A stretch of DNA of 64,000 nt from Streptomyces pactum (GCF_016031615.1 NZ_JACYXC010000001.1:6820001-6884000); one strand, 5' to 3'; counted from the stretch's first letter, positions 53,029-62,116 are shown. The notes: generated from the sequence alone by a model not told the origin. A program made the numbers and translations.

Positions 53029-54408
53029 TCACTCCCCGCGACGGTCGACGATCCGCCGGATCTTGCCCACCGACCGCTCCAGCGTCTCCGGGTCGACGAT
53101 CTCCACGTCCGCCGACAGCCCGGCGCCGTCCTTGAGCCGCTGCGCGATGGCCGCCGCGGCGGCGGCACGGGTTTCGGACCCGGTGCCGGGGCGGGCCTCG
53201 GCGCGCACCGTCAGGTGGTCCATCCGCCCCCGGCGGGTGAGCACCAGCTGGAAGTGCGGGGCCACCCCCGGGGTACCGATCACGATCTCCTCCACCTGCC
53301 CGGGGAAGAGGTTGACCCCCCGCACGATGACCATGTCGTCGCAGCGGCCGGTGACCTTCTCCATCCGCCGGAACGCGGGGCGGGCGGTCCCCGGGAGGAG
53401 CCGGGTGAGGTCACGGGTGCGGTACCGGATCATCGGCAGCGCCTCCTTGGTCAGCGCGGTGAACACCAGTTCGCCGCGCTCGCCGTCGGGGAGCACCTCG
53501 CCGGTGACCGGGTCCACCACCTCCGGGTAGAAGTGGTCCTCCCAGATGTGCAGCCCGTCCTTGGTCTCCACGCACTCCTGGGCGACGCCCGGCCCGATGA
53601 CCTCGGAGAGGCCGTATATGTCCACCGCGTGGATGTCCAGCCGCTCCTCGATCTCGCGGCGCATCTGCTCGGTCCACGGTTCGGCGCCGAAGATGCCGAT
53701 CTTCAACGAGGTGGTCCGCGGGTCGATGCCCTGGCGCTCGAACTCGTCGATCAGGGTGAGCATGTAGGACGGAGTGACCATGATGATCTCCGGCCGGAAG
53801 TCCTCGATGATCCGCACCTGGCGCGCGGTCATGCCGCCGGAGGCCGGGATCACGGTACAGCCCGCGCGCTCCGCGCCGTAGTGCGCGCCCAGGCCCCCGG
53901 TGAACAGGCCGTAGCCGTAGGAGATGTGCACCTTGTGACCGGGCCGGCCGCCGGCCGCCCGGATCGACCGGGCCACCACGTCCGCCCACATCGACAGGTC
54001 CCGCTCGGTGTAGCCGACCACGGTGGGCCGCCCGGTGGTGCCGCTGGAGGCGTGCAGGCGCCGCACCCGGTCCATGGGGACGGCGAACATCCCGTACGGG
54101 TAGTGCTCGCGCAGGTCGGCCTTGGTGGTGAACGGGAAGCGGGCGAGGTCGGCGAGCGTCCGGCAGTCGTCCGGGGTGACCCCCGCCGCGTCGAACTTCC
54201 GCCGGTACGGCGCCACGTTCTCGTAGGCGTGGGCCAGCGCCGCCCGCAGCCGCTCCAGCTGGAGCGCGGCCAGCTCGTCCCGGCTCAGCCGCTCCGCCTC
54301 GTCCAGCGGCCCCGGACCCGGTCCGCCGGGGCGGTGCGGGTCCGCCGCGCCGCCCGCCACCGCTTCGGTGTCCCCGCCCGCTGACCGCCGCCCCTGTGTC
54401 ATCTCCAC
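53029..54408 (-). CDS. paaK: Phenylacetate-CoA ligase
   Basis: PaaK activates phenylacetate with ATP and CoA, the first step of aerobic phenylacetate breakdown. The 459-residue product has the adenylate-forming P-loop HASSGTTGRPTVVGYT, the FGAEPWTEQMR segment, DIYGLSEVIGPGVA and the hinge/C-terminal domain with GRCDDMVIVRGVNLFP, all typical of PaaK rather than other AMP-ligases. The N-terminal 40 residues are low-complexity. The start is GTG 54408 or ATG 54402. No paaABCDE genes follow, so it is isolated. A PaaR-like palindrome lies just upstream. Confidence 0.93.
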   Translation of the reverse strand: MEMTQGRRSAGGDTEAVAGGAADPHRPGGPGPGPLDEAERLSRDELAALQLERLRAALAHAYENVAPYRRKFDAAGVTPDDCRTLADLARFPFTTKADLREHYPYGMFAVPMDRVRRLHASSGTTGRPTVVGYTERDLSMWADVVARSIRAAGGRPGHKVHISYGYGLFTGGLGAHYGAERAGCTVIPASGGMTARQVRIIEDFRPEIIMVTPSYMLTLIDEFERQGIDPRTTSLKIGIFGAEPWTEQMRREIEERLDIHAVDIYGLSEVIGPGVAQECVETKDGLHIWEDHFYPEVVDPVTGEVLPDGERGELVFTALTKEALPMIRYRTRDLTRLLPGTARPAFRRMEKVTGRCDDMVIVRGVNLFPGQVEEIVIGTPGVAPHFQLVLTRRGRMDHLTVRAEARPGTGSETRAAAAAAIAQRLKDGAGLSADVEIVDPETLERSVGKIRRIVDRRGE

Positions 54409-54421
54409 CGCCCTCGGAAGA

Positions 54422-54443
54422 ACCGACCGAACATTCGGTTTAC
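54422..54443 (-). promoter_or_regulatory. PaaR-like TetR operator upstream of paaK
   Basis: ACCGAACATTCGGT (54426-54439) is a perfect inverted repeat of ACCGAA/TTCGGT. It fits the ACCG-N6-CGGT core described for PaaR in corynebacteria, which represses phenylacetate genes until phenylacetyl-CoA is made. It lies 18-31 bases upstream of the paaK start. Confidence 0.6.
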
Positions 54444-54495
54444 GTCAGGGCGAAGTCAACCCACCGTTCCGCGGGGTGTCAAGATCCGGGACGGC

Positions 54496-55434
54496 TCAGC
54501 GCAGCGCGCGCTCCCGCCAGTGGGTGAACCGCTCCAGCGGGTCGCCGTCCAGCCGCCACGGCCAGGGGGTCACCTTGCCCTCGATCATCTTGAAGACGAC
54601 CGCGGCGTCCGGGGTGCGGTTGGCGTGCACCAGGACGTACGCCAGGAGGTTGAGGTCGGCGAGGGCCGCCGCGTGCCGCAGGAAACCCGGCCGGGTCCAG
54701 TCCTCGAAGGCGTTCTCCAGCGCGGTGGAGGCCGGCGGGTGCGCCCACTGGTTGCCCGCCAGCACCGCGTTGATCCCGCCGTCCCGCACGGTGCGGTGGT
54801 GGTGGAGGACGGTCGCGGTCAGCTCCACCCCGACCGCCGGGGCGGTGGCGGGGATGCGGGACCGTACCGCGTCGACGAAGTCGCGCACCTGCACCTGGGA
54901 CCCGCACTCCTCGGGGGACAGGTAGCCGAGCATCTGCAGATACGCCTCGCGGTGCCACGGATCGCGGTCGGTCACCTCGCGCCAGACCGGGAAGACCTCC
55001 CGGGACGGCGCCCGCAGCCGCCGCAGCAGACCCAGCAGCACCACCCACGGGGTCGGGTCCTCCGGGCGCAGATCGGCGGCCCGGTAACATCGGTCGACCG
55101 CCGCCCGCTCCTCCTCCGGGCTCCCGGGTCGGCGCAGCAGCTCCACCCAGGACAGGAAGGCGAGGGCGTCGGTGCTGTCCCCCCGGCGCTGCACCCAGGC
55201 CCGGGCGAGGTTGAGGCCCGGGGCGGTGCGGGCCAGCACGGTCATCCGGTGCGCCCGCCGGTCCCAGTCCGTCCCGGTGTCCTTGATCACCCGTTCGGCC
55301 TGCTCCACGTGCAGGTCCAGCAGCCCCGGCGCGGGCGGGGCCTGAAGCTGCGCCAGGACCCGGCCGAGGGCGGTGTCGTCGAGTTCCGGGACCAGGCGTG
55401 CCGCGGCGCTGCGGCGGCTTCCAAAGAGCGGCAT
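54496..55434 (-). CDS. Conserved protein of unknown function, helical-repeat-like
   Basis: I do not recognise a named family with certainty. The 312-residue product is rich in Ala, Leu and Arg helices with repeat-like segments (ALAFLSWVELLRRPGSPEEE, CYRAADLRPEDPTPWVVLL, REVTDRDPWHREAYLQMLGYL). These recall tetratricopeptide-type or DUF4034-like proteins of Streptomyces. A second part with TVLHHHRTVRDGGINAVLAGNQWAHP ends in a Trp-rich tail. No signal peptide or transmembrane helix is seen. ATG 55434 follows a TACGCT box by six bases (possibly leaderless); ATG 55464 is an alternative start. It follows paaK's promoter region. Confidence 0.6.
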   Translation of the reverse strand: MPLFGSRRSAAARLVPELDDTALGRVLAQLQAPPAPGLLDLHVEQAERVIKDTGTDWDRRAHRMTVLARTAPGLNLARAWVQRRGDSTDALAFLSWVELLRRPGSPEEERAAVDRCYRAADLRPEDPTPWVVLLGLLRRLRAPSREVFPVWREVTDRDPWHREAYLQMLGYLSPEECGSQVQVRDFVDAVRSRIPATAPAVGVELTATVLHHHRTVRDGGINAVLAGNQWAHPPASTALENAFEDWTRPGFLRHAAALADLNLLAYVLVHANRTPDAAVVFKMIEGKVTPWPWRLDGDPLERFTHWRERALR

Positions 55435-55850
55435 GGCGGGAGCGTAGAAGTGGGGCCGCCCCATGAGGAGATCGCTGCGCGGATTGTTATCAGTAGTACG
55501 GAAACCACACTGCTACCGGCCCGTATCGTGAGATTCACCCCACGGGTGGTCCGGACCTGTAGGGGAGTTGACCGTCGTTCGGGTGCGGCAGGGGCCACCC
55601 GGCGGCCCGGACGGGCCGGATCGGCGCGCGCCGGACCGGACCCGAACGCGTCCGTGACGCCCCCGGTCCGCCGCCGCCCGCCGCCCCGCGTCCCGCCGTC
55701 CGGCGCCCCGCCCACCGCCTCGTGGCGCGTCCGCCCGCCGCGCCCTTCTCCGCTCCTGGCGTCCCGTGCGCGGCCCCCGCCGCCCCGGTGCGGCGCGGTC
55801 ACCTCCGTTCCGCTGTGCGCGCCGTGCCGGCGGCGGCCACCGCGGGCGCG
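55435..55850. other. Spacer with a less GC-rich promoter patch
   Basis: The segment 55465-55580 is clearly less GC-rich than its surroundings and includes GATTGTTATCAGTAGTACGG; on the minus strand it reads TAACAAT, a plausible -10 for the leftward unknown gene. The remaining 270 bases show no gene or strong hairpin. Confidence 0.45.
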
Positions 55851-56798
55851 TCATCCCGCCGGTGCCCGGTCGCCGCGGGACGGGGGTGCCGGGACGAGCG
55901 CGGCGGCCAGCTCCCGCCACTCCCGGCGCGGCAGTACTGCCGGGTCGTGGCCGAGCACCTGGAGGCAGACGTGGTCGGCGCCGGCGTCCAGGTGCTCCCG
56001 CACCCGGCGCTCGACGGCGGACAGGTCCCCGTGGGCCACGATCGCGTCCACCAGCCGGCGGCTGGGGCCGCGCACGTCCTCGTCGCCGAAGCCGAGCCGC
56101 CGCACGTTCGCCTCCTGGTGGGGCGCGTGGCGCAGGTACGCGGTGACATGGGCCTCGGCGGTCCGGTACGCCCGGTCCCGGTCGTCGTCCAGCACCACCG
56201 CCTGCTCCACGGCGAGGAACGCGTCCGGGCCCATGATCTCCCGGGCCCGCGCGGTGTGCTCCACCGGGACGAAGTAGGTGTGGGCGCCCCACGTCTCCTC
56301 CGCCGCCAGCCGCAGCATCCGCGGTCCCAGGGCGGCGAGCACCCGCCGCGGCGCGGGGTCCGGTGCCGGCCCGTGGGCGGGCACCGCGTCCATCGACGCC
56401 AGGTAGCCGCGCAGGGTGGCCGCCGCCCGCGCCCGGGCCGGCAGCGGGTAGCCGTCGAGCGTGCGCGGGGTGTCGTCCACCCGGTGGCCGCCCAGCCCGA
56501 GGACGTACCGCCCCGGGAACGCCTCGCCGAGCGTGCGGGTCGCGGTGGCCATGGCGACCGGGTCCCGGAAGGCGATGTTGGCGATCCCGGAGGCCACGAC
56601 CAGCCGGCGGGTGGCCGAGAGCAGCAGCCAGGCCTGCCCCACGGTGTCCCGGCCGAACGCCTCCCCGAACCACAGGGCGCCGTAGCCCAGTTCCTCGATC
56701 TCCGCGGCGGCCTCCCGGACCGGTCCCGCCGGATGTCCCTCGAAGGCCGCCGTCCACAGGCCCACCCGGCCCCGTGAGCCGTGCCCGTCTCGCGTCAT
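55851..56798 (-). CDS. LLM-class (F420-dependent type) oxidoreductase
   Basis: The 315-residue product is a bacterial luciferase-like TIM-barrel protein of the F420-dependent group common in actinomycetes. Typical parts are EIEELGYGALWFGEAFGRD, LVVASGIANIAFRDPVAMAT, GRYVLGLGGHRVDDTPRT and VLAALGPRMLRLAAEETWGAHTYF. The substrate is unknown; F420 rather than FMN is the likely cofactor by family. The gene is divergent from a TetR regulator with two strong palindromes between them, so it is probably the repressed target. The ATG is at 56798. Confidence 0.9.
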   Translation of the reverse strand: MTRDGHGSRGRVGLWTAAFEGHPAGPVREAAAEIEELGYGALWFGEAFGRDTVGQAWLLLSATRRLVVASGIANIAFRDPVAMATATRTLGEAFPGRYVLGLGGHRVDDTPRTLDGYPLPARARAAATLRGYLASMDAVPAHGPAPDPAPRRVLAALGPRMLRLAAEETWGAHTYFVPVEHTARAREIMGPDAFLAVEQAVVLDDDRDRAYRTAEAHVTAYLRHAPHQEANVRRLGFGDEDVRGPSRRLVDAIVAHGDLSAVERRVREHLDAGADHVCLQVLGHDPAVLPRREWRELAAALVPAPPSRGDRAPAG

Positions 56799-56830
56799 CT
56801 CCGCCCCTCTCGCGGCACAGGGCCGTCTTT

Positions 56831-56882
56831 ACCGGAGAACCTCTCCGGTTTCCTGGCGGTACTATACGGAGAAGCTCTCCGT
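56831..56882. promoter_or_regulatory. Twin CGGAGA-N3-TCTCCG operators
   Basis: ACCGGAGAACCTCTCCGGT (56831-56849) and ACGGAGAAGCTCTCCGT (56866-56882) are two near-identical palindromes, centres 34 bp apart, between the divergent LLM oxidoreductase and tetR genes. A TACTAT box lies between them. This is a textbook TetR arrangement. Confidence 0.8.
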
Positions 56883-57035
56883 TTTGGCCAGCCGGGTTCC
56901 CCGGCGGGGTCGGCGGATCCGCCGGGCGCACCGGTCCGGTGCCCGGGCGGGGTCCGCCGTGGGGCGGTGGGTGGAGAGCGGGACGGCGGCGTGCCGGCCC
57001 GGCGGGAGGGTGACCGGGCGGCAGGGAGGCCGGAG

Positions 57036-57791
57036 ATGGAGATGGGCACGAGGGACGATGACGGCCGCGGCCGGGCGGCGCGGCGCGAGCGCACCGACGC
57101 CCGGCGCAACCGGGAGCGGCTGCTGGCGGCGGCCCGGGAGGTGTTCGCGGAGGAGGGGCCGGAGGCCTCGCTGAACGCGATCGCGCGCCGGGCCGGCGTG
57201 GGGCCGGGAACCCTCTACCGCCACTTCCCCAACCGGCAGGCGCTGCTCGCGGCCGTCCTCCGGGACCGTGTCGAGCGGCTCTGCGGCCGGGCCGGCGAGC
57301 TGGCCGCCGGGCAGCCGCCCGACGCGGCGCTCGCGCACTGGCTGGCGCTCTTCCTGGAGCATGCCCGGGACCACCAGGGGATGGGCGGGGCGCTGCTGGT
57401 GCAGGACGCCCGGGCGCTGGGGATCGACTGCCACCGGATGATCCACGACGCGGCGGCCGGGCTGCTCGACCGGGCCCGCCGGCGGGGCACCGCCCGCGCC
57501 GACCTGGCCCCGGACGATCTGCTGCGGCTGGTGGTGGGGATCGCCCTGTCCACCGCGCGTGACGCCGACGAGGGGCAGTCCGCCCGGCTGCTGGATCTGG
57601 TCCTGGACGCGGTGTTCCGGCCCGCGCCGGGCGACCGCCGGGCCCGTTCCGGCGGTGCGGGAGGGAGCGCCGCTGGCGGTGGGGAGTGCCGGCGGGGAGA
57701 GGGGTGCGGACGGGGGGAGAGAGGGCCGGCGGGGGAGGGGAGGGCCGGTGGAGGGTGGTCGGTGAGCCGGAGAAAAGCTACCGCTCAGTAA
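57036..57791 (+). CDS. TetR family regulator
   Basis: The 251-residue product has the TetR DNA-binding domain at about residues 20-70 (LLAAAREVFAEEGPEASLNAIARR, then AGVGPGTLYRHFPNRQALL). A helical ligand domain of the type often annotated SbtR/TetR_C_11 follows. The last 50 residues are a Gly/Arg-rich tail. ATG 57036 has a GGGAGGCCGGAG ribosome site; the frame is open upstream to 56781. It probably represses the divergent oxidoreductase and itself through the twin palindromes. The ligand is unknown. Confidence 0.88.
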   Translation: MEMGTRDDDGRGRAARRERTDARRNRERLLAAAREVFAEEGPEASLNAIARRAGVGPGTLYRHFPNRQALLAAVLRDRVERLCGRAGELAAGQPPDAALAHWLALFLEHARDHQGMGGALLVQDARALGIDCHRMIHDAAAGLLDRARRRGTARADLAPDDLLRLVVGIALSTARDADEGQSARLLDLVLDAVFRPAPGDRRARSGGAGGSAAGGGECRRGEGCGRGERGPAGEGRAGGGWSVSRRKATAQ

Positions 57792-57813
57792 TAGAACCTT
57801 GTAAGATGCCGGC

Positions 57814-58650
57814 ATGAGTCAGGCGACCATCGGAGACAGCGAGTTCGACCGCGACACCGCGGTCACCGCACGCGAGCCCGGCGTCTACGACGCCGAACTG
57901 TCCGCGGGCTGGACCATCATCCAGGCCGTCAACGGCGGCTATCTGCTCGCCGTACTGGGCCGGGCCCTGGCGGACACCCTGCCGCACCCCGACCCGATCA
58001 GCGTCTCGGCGTACTACCTGACGGCGTCGGTGCCCGGACCCGCGGTGGTGCGGACCGAGACGGTGCGCACCGGCTCGACCCTCTCCACCGGCCAGGCGTC
58101 CCTGTACCAGTACGCCGAGGACGGCACCGAGGTGGAGCGCATCCGGGTACTGGCCACCTACGGCGACCTCGACGGGCTCCCCGACGACGTCCGCACCTCG
58201 GCCAAGCCGCCGGCCATCCCGCCGCCGGAGCACTGCCTGGGCACCGCCGACGGACCGGCCCCCCTCCCCGGCAGCTCCGCGATCATCGAGCGGCTGGACA
58301 TCCGCCTCGACCCGGCCACGGTCGGCTGGGCGGTCGGCGCGCCCTCCGGCAAGGGCGAGATGCGCGGCTGGTTCGGCCTGGCGGACGGCCGCGACCCCGA
58401 CCCGCTCTCGCTGCTGCTCACCGTGGACGCGCTCCCGCCGACCTCCTTCGAACTGGGCCTGATGGGCTGGACCCCGACGGTCGAACTCACCACCCACATC
58501 CGCTGCCGGCCCGCCCCCGGGCCGCTCCGGGTCGCCATCACCACCCGCAACCTCGCCGGCGGCCTGCTGGAGGAGGACGCCGAGGTCTGGGACAGCGCCG
58601 ACCGGCTGGTCGCCCAGTCCCGCCAGCTGGCGAAGGCCCCGCGCGGCTGA
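57814..58650 (+). CDS. Acyl-CoA thioesterase family protein (double hotdog)
   Basis: The 278-residue protein is a TesB-like double-hotdog thioesterase (4HBT_3 type) that would hydrolyse acyl-CoA esters. Recognisable parts are FDRDTAVTAREPGVYDAEL, WTIIQAVNGGYLLAVLGRAL, VSAYYLTASVPGPAVVRTE and the second domain with MGWTPTVELTTHIRC and EEDAEVWDSADRLVAQSRQLA. TAAGAT at 57802-57807 lies seven bases before the ATG, so it is probably leaderless. It has its own promoter between tetR and a terminator hairpin. Substrate chain length is unknown. Confidence 0.88.
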   Translation: MSQATIGDSEFDRDTAVTAREPGVYDAELSAGWTIIQAVNGGYLLAVLGRALADTLPHPDPISVSAYYLTASVPGPAVVRTETVRTGSTLSTGQASLYQYAEDGTEVERIRVLATYGDLDGLPDDVRTSAKPPAIPPPEHCLGTADGPAPLPGSSAIIERLDIRLDPATVGWAVGAPSGKGEMRGWFGLADGRDPDPLSLLLTVDALPPTSFELGLMGWTPTVELTTHIRCRPAPGPLRVAITTRNLAGGLLEEDAEVWDSADRLVAQSRQLAKAPRG

Positions 58651-58663
58651 CGGCCCGCCACCG

Positions 58664-58688
58664 GTCCGCCGCGCCCGGCGCGGCGGAC
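58664..58688. terminator. Terminator hairpin between the thioesterase and GH65 genes
   Basis: GTCCGCCGCGC (58664-58674) and GCGCGGCGGAC (58678-58688) form a perfect 11-bp stem with a CCG loop, 14 bases past the thioesterase stop and in the convergent gap before the GH65 gene. Confidence 0.75.
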
Positions 58689-58803
58689 ACCGCTCCCGTA
58701 CGCCCCGCCCGCCGGTCCGGCCGTACGCCCGCCGCACCCCGGGGGGACGGCCCGCACCCGGTGCCCGCGGTCCCGGCCCTCGGAGCCCCGGGCGTCGGGA
58801 GCC

Positions 58804-61203
58804 TCAGCCGTCCGGGAGCCTCAGCCGTCCCGAGTACCCCGGGGCGACGGTGACCTGCCGGTCGGCCAGCACCACCCGGATCGGCTCCGGATCGGAGGCC
58901 GGGACGGTGATGCCGACCTCCCCCGACCGCATGTGCACCCCCACCCCCCAGTCGGCGCGGTACCGCAGCGAGAAGCCGTACTCCGACAGCTCCGGCAGCG
59001 GCACCGGGTCCAGCCACAGCGCGTCCTGACGGGTCTCCAGCCCGGTCAGGCCGCGCTGCACCAGGTCCAGGGTGCCCGCCATCGCGCCCAGGTGGATGCC
59101 CTCGGCCGTGGTGCCGCCCTGGACGTCGGCCACATCACCGGCCAGCGCCTCCTGGCAGTACCGCCACGCGTCGGCGCGCCGCACCCGGGCCAGCACCCAG
59201 CCGTGCACCAGCCCGCTCAGCGTCGAGCCGTGGCTGGTGCGGCGCAGGTAGTACTCCACCGTGGCCTGCCAGACCTCGTCGTCCAGCCGGTACCCCAGCC
59301 GCCGGAACAGCCCGGCCAGTTCGGCGGGCGAGAACAGATAGCCGAGCATCAGGGCGTCCGCCTGCTTCGACGCCTGGTAGCGGTTGGCCGTGTCCCCCTC
59401 CGCCTCCAGGATCCGGTCGAGCCGGCGGATGTCCCCGTACCGGTCCCGGTACGCCCCCCAGTCCAGCTCGGCCAGGTCGCCGTACCCGTCGAACTGGCTG
59501 ATCACACCGCGGTGGAAGGGCACCCGCAGCCGCCGGGAGACGTCGTCCCACCGGTCCAGCTCGTCCTCCTCCAGCGCGACCCGCTCGAACAGCTCCCGGC
59601 GCCGCGGCACGGGAAGCTCCCGGGCCAGCCCCAGGGCCCGCGCCAGCACCCAGGCGGCGGTGACGTTGGTGTAGGCGTTGTCGTCCAGGCCGGGCGCCTC
59701 CGAGTCCGGATACGCCTCGTGGTACTCGTCCGGCCCCACCACCCCGCGGATGCGGTACCGCTCCCGGGCCGCGTCCCAGGTGGCCGAGTCCGCCCAGAAC
59801 CGGGCGATCTGCAGCAGCATCTCGGCGCCCTTGGTGTGAAGGAAGTCGGTGTCGCCGCTGGCCTGGCAGTACTGCCACACGTTGTAGGCGACCGCCGAGC
59901 CCACGTGCTGCTGGAGCCGCGAGTGGTCCGGCAGCCAGCGGCCGGAGCGCGGGTTCAGGTGCAGGGTCTGGGTCTCCTCCCGCCCCTCGCTGCCGCTCTG
60001 CCACGGGTACCGGGCCCCCGCCCGTCCGCCGTCCGCGGCCGCCCGGCAGGCCTGCGGCAGCCGCCGGTGCCGGTAGCTCAGCAGCGCCCGGGAGACCTCG
60101 GGGAAGTGCAGGTTCAAAAACGGCAGCACGAACAGCTCGTCCCAGAAGACGTGGCCCCGGTACGCCTCACCGTGCAGCCCGCGCGCCGGCACCCCCACGT
60201 CCAGCTCCGCGGTGTGCGGGGAGAGGGTCTGCAGCACGTGGAACAGGTGCAGCCGCAGGATCCGGCCCGCCTCCCCGGGCACGTCCAGCTCCGCCCGCTG
60301 CCACAGGTGCCGCCACGCGGTCCGGTGCGAGGCCAGCAACTGCGCGAAGGCCGGAGCCCGTTCCACCCGGTCCACCGCCGCCCACCGCGGATCGCTGATT
60401 GCCGCGTCCCGCGAGGTGTGCAGCGCCACGGTCTTCTCCACCGTCACCGGGGCCCGCGGACCGACCGGCACGGTCAGATGCCAGGCGGCGGTGCGCTCCG
60501 CGGGCACCGCGCCGGAGGAGAGCGGCGCGCCGGAGGACTCGGTGGTCCGCGCGGCCAGCGCGACCCGGATGTCGGACCGGGTGGTGCGGCTGGTCAGCCA
60601 CACCGTGCCCGGGCCCGCGGCGCCGGTGCGCACCCGGTCCAGATGGTGCCCGTCCAGTGCCCGGTACCGGGCCACCCCGTCGTTGGTGACCCGCCCGTCC
60701 AGCTCCGAGACCACGTCCAGGTTCCCGGACCAGTTCTCCGCCGAGAAGACGGTGCGCACCGCCGCCAGGTGCGGGTCGCCCATGTGGACCAGCCGGCACT
60801 GCTCCACGTGGAGCCGGCGCCCGTCGGCGTCCTCGTACCGGGTGCGCCGGGTCAGGGTGCCGTGGCGCAGGTCGAGTTCCTGGCGGTGGGCGCGCAGCTG
60901 CGGGCCGTCCGGGGTGAGCCAGGGGCCGGCCGGCGCGTCGGCGGGGCGCAGCCGGTACCGCAGCGGCAGCCAGTTGGGCAGGTTGACCAGGTCCTCGTTC
61001 TCCACCTCGCGGCCCGCCACCACCGAGACCTTGCGGTTGTAGCAGCCCGCGGCGTACGTGCCCGGGTAGTGGACCTCGTCCGCGGCGGTCTCGCAGGCCG
61101 CGCCCCGGGTGGCGAAATAGCCGTTGCCCAGGGTGCACAACGACTCGCGCAGCCGCTCGGCGGCCGGCTGGTACCCCTCGTAGGACCATGTCCAGTCCCG
61201 CAT
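58804..61203 (-). CDS. Glycoside hydrolase family 65 protein (disaccharide phosphorylase type)
   Basis: GH65 enzymes split alpha-linked disaccharides such as maltose, trehalose or kojibiose with phosphate. The 799-residue product has the N-terminal beta-sandwich (ESLCTLGNGYFATRGA), an (alpha/alpha)6 barrel with the catalytic Glu in GVVGPDEYHE near residue 490, the KQADALMLGYLF segment and the phosphate-site RTSHGSTLSG, then a C-terminal beta domain. The exact disaccharide cannot be told by eye. No phosphoglucomutase or sugar transporter is next to it. ATG 61203 follows a GGGAGGTG site. It is divergent from the DUF6328-like gene. Confidence 0.93.
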   Translation of the reverse strand: MRDWTWSYEGYQPAAERLRESLCTLGNGYFATRGAACETAADEVHYPGTYAAGCYNRKVSVVAGREVENEDLVNLPNWLPLRYRLRPADAPAGPWLTPDGPQLRAHRQELDLRHGTLTRRTRYEDADGRRLHVEQCRLVHMGDPHLAAVRTVFSAENWSGNLDVVSELDGRVTNDGVARYRALDGHHLDRVRTGAAGPGTVWLTSRTTRSDIRVALAARTTESSGAPLSSGAVPAERTAAWHLTVPVGPRAPVTVEKTVALHTSRDAAISDPRWAAVDRVERAPAFAQLLASHRTAWRHLWQRAELDVPGEAGRILRLHLFHVLQTLSPHTAELDVGVPARGLHGEAYRGHVFWDELFVLPFLNLHFPEVSRALLSYRHRRLPQACRAAADGGRAGARYPWQSGSEGREETQTLHLNPRSGRWLPDHSRLQQHVGSAVAYNVWQYCQASGDTDFLHTKGAEMLLQIARFWADSATWDAARERYRIRGVVGPDEYHEAYPDSEAPGLDDNAYTNVTAAWVLARALGLARELPVPRRRELFERVALEEDELDRWDDVSRRLRVPFHRGVISQFDGYGDLAELDWGAYRDRYGDIRRLDRILEAEGDTANRYQASKQADALMLGYLFSPAELAGLFRRLGYRLDDEVWQATVEYYLRRTSHGSTLSGLVHGWVLARVRRADAWRYCQEALAGDVADVQGGTTAEGIHLGAMAGTLDLVQRGLTGLETRQDALWLDPVPLPELSEYGFSLRYRADWGVGVHMRSGEVGITVPASDPEPIRVVLADRQVTVAPGYSGRLRLPDG

Positions 61204-61528
61204 CGGCTCACCTCCCGGGCTGTGCGGTGCCGCGCGGCCACGCGGTGCGGACCTTTCTCCCAGTGTGGGACGGCCGGCCGGGCGCCGCCGGTCGGCGGCG
61301 GTGGCCGGGCCCGGGGCGGGGACCGGGACACCGGGGGCGGGGCCGCCGAGCCCGGCGCGGACCGCGCGCCGGGCTCGTGCGCCGGGCGGTGCGGAGCGGC
61401 GGGTGCGGTGACCGGCCGACGGGCGCGGTGCCGGCTCCGACGGGCGGCGCACGGTAGCGGGCCCCCGCCCGGTGGGCGAGCCTGGAGGAGGGTACGGGTA
61501 CGCAGCGCGGAACGGCAGGTGGTCCTCG
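61204..61528. other. Divergent spacer before the DUF6328-like gene
   Basis: About 325 bases hold no separate gene. A GGAGGAGG stretch at 61484-61491 is followed by TACGGGTACGC; an alternative GTG start for the right-hand gene lies at 61472. Confidence 0.4.
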
Positions 61529-62116
61529 GTGACGTCGGACGGGACGGGCGGGACGGGCCCCGCCGGAGCCTCACGGCGGGAGGCCGGCAAAGGCCCGTCA
61601 CAGGCGGCCGGCGGGAACCCCGGCACCCGGGAACACCGGCGCGGCCGGGACGAGACGCCCGAGGAGCGGGCGGACCGGCGGTGGGGGGACCTGCTCCAGG
61701 AGCTGCGGGTGGCGCAGACCGGGGTGCAGATCCTCTTCGGCTTCCTGCTCACCGTCGTCTTCCAGCCCGGCTTCGGCGACCTGTCGGACGCCGACCGCCG
61801 TATCTACGTGATCACCGTGATGCTGGGGGCGGCGACCACCGGCGTGCTCATCGGCCCGGTCTCCTTCCACCGGCTGCTCACCGGGAAGCGGCTGAAGCCG
61901 CAGACCGTGGTCTGGGCCTCCCGGCTGACCCTGCTCGGGCTGGCACTGCTGCTGTGCACCATGGCCTCCGCGCTGCTGCTCGTGCTGCGGGTCGTGGTCC
62001 GGGACGCGGTGGCGGTGTGGCTGGTGGCCGCGATGGTGCTGTGGTTCGTGATGTGCTGGTTCGTCCTGCCCGTCTGGGCCCGCCACAACGTGCTCACCGG
62101 CCGCGCCGACCGCTGA
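61529..62116 (+). CDS. DUF6328 family four-helix membrane protein
   Basis: The 195-residue product has a charged, low-complexity N-terminus of about 50 residues, then WGDLLQELRVAQTGVQILFGFLLTVVFQPGF, which is the hallmark start of the DUF6328 family (split here into an amphipathic part and helix 1). Helices 2-4 follow (YVITVMLGAATTGVLIGPVS, LTLLGLALLLCTMASALLL, VAVWLVAAMVLWFVMCWFVL). Function is unknown; the family is widespread in actinomycetes. The start is uncertain: GTG 61529 with AGGTGG upstream is preferred over GTG 61472. Confidence 0.78.
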   Translation: MTSDGTGGTGPAGASRREAGKGPSQAAGGNPGTREHRRGRDETPEERADRRWGDLLQELRVAQTGVQILFGFLLTVVFQPGFGDLSDADRRIYVITVMLGAATTGVLIGPVSFHRLLTGKRLKPQTVVWASRLTLLGLALLLCTMASALLLVLRVVVRDAVAVWLVAAMVLWFVMCWFVLPVWARHNVLTGRADR

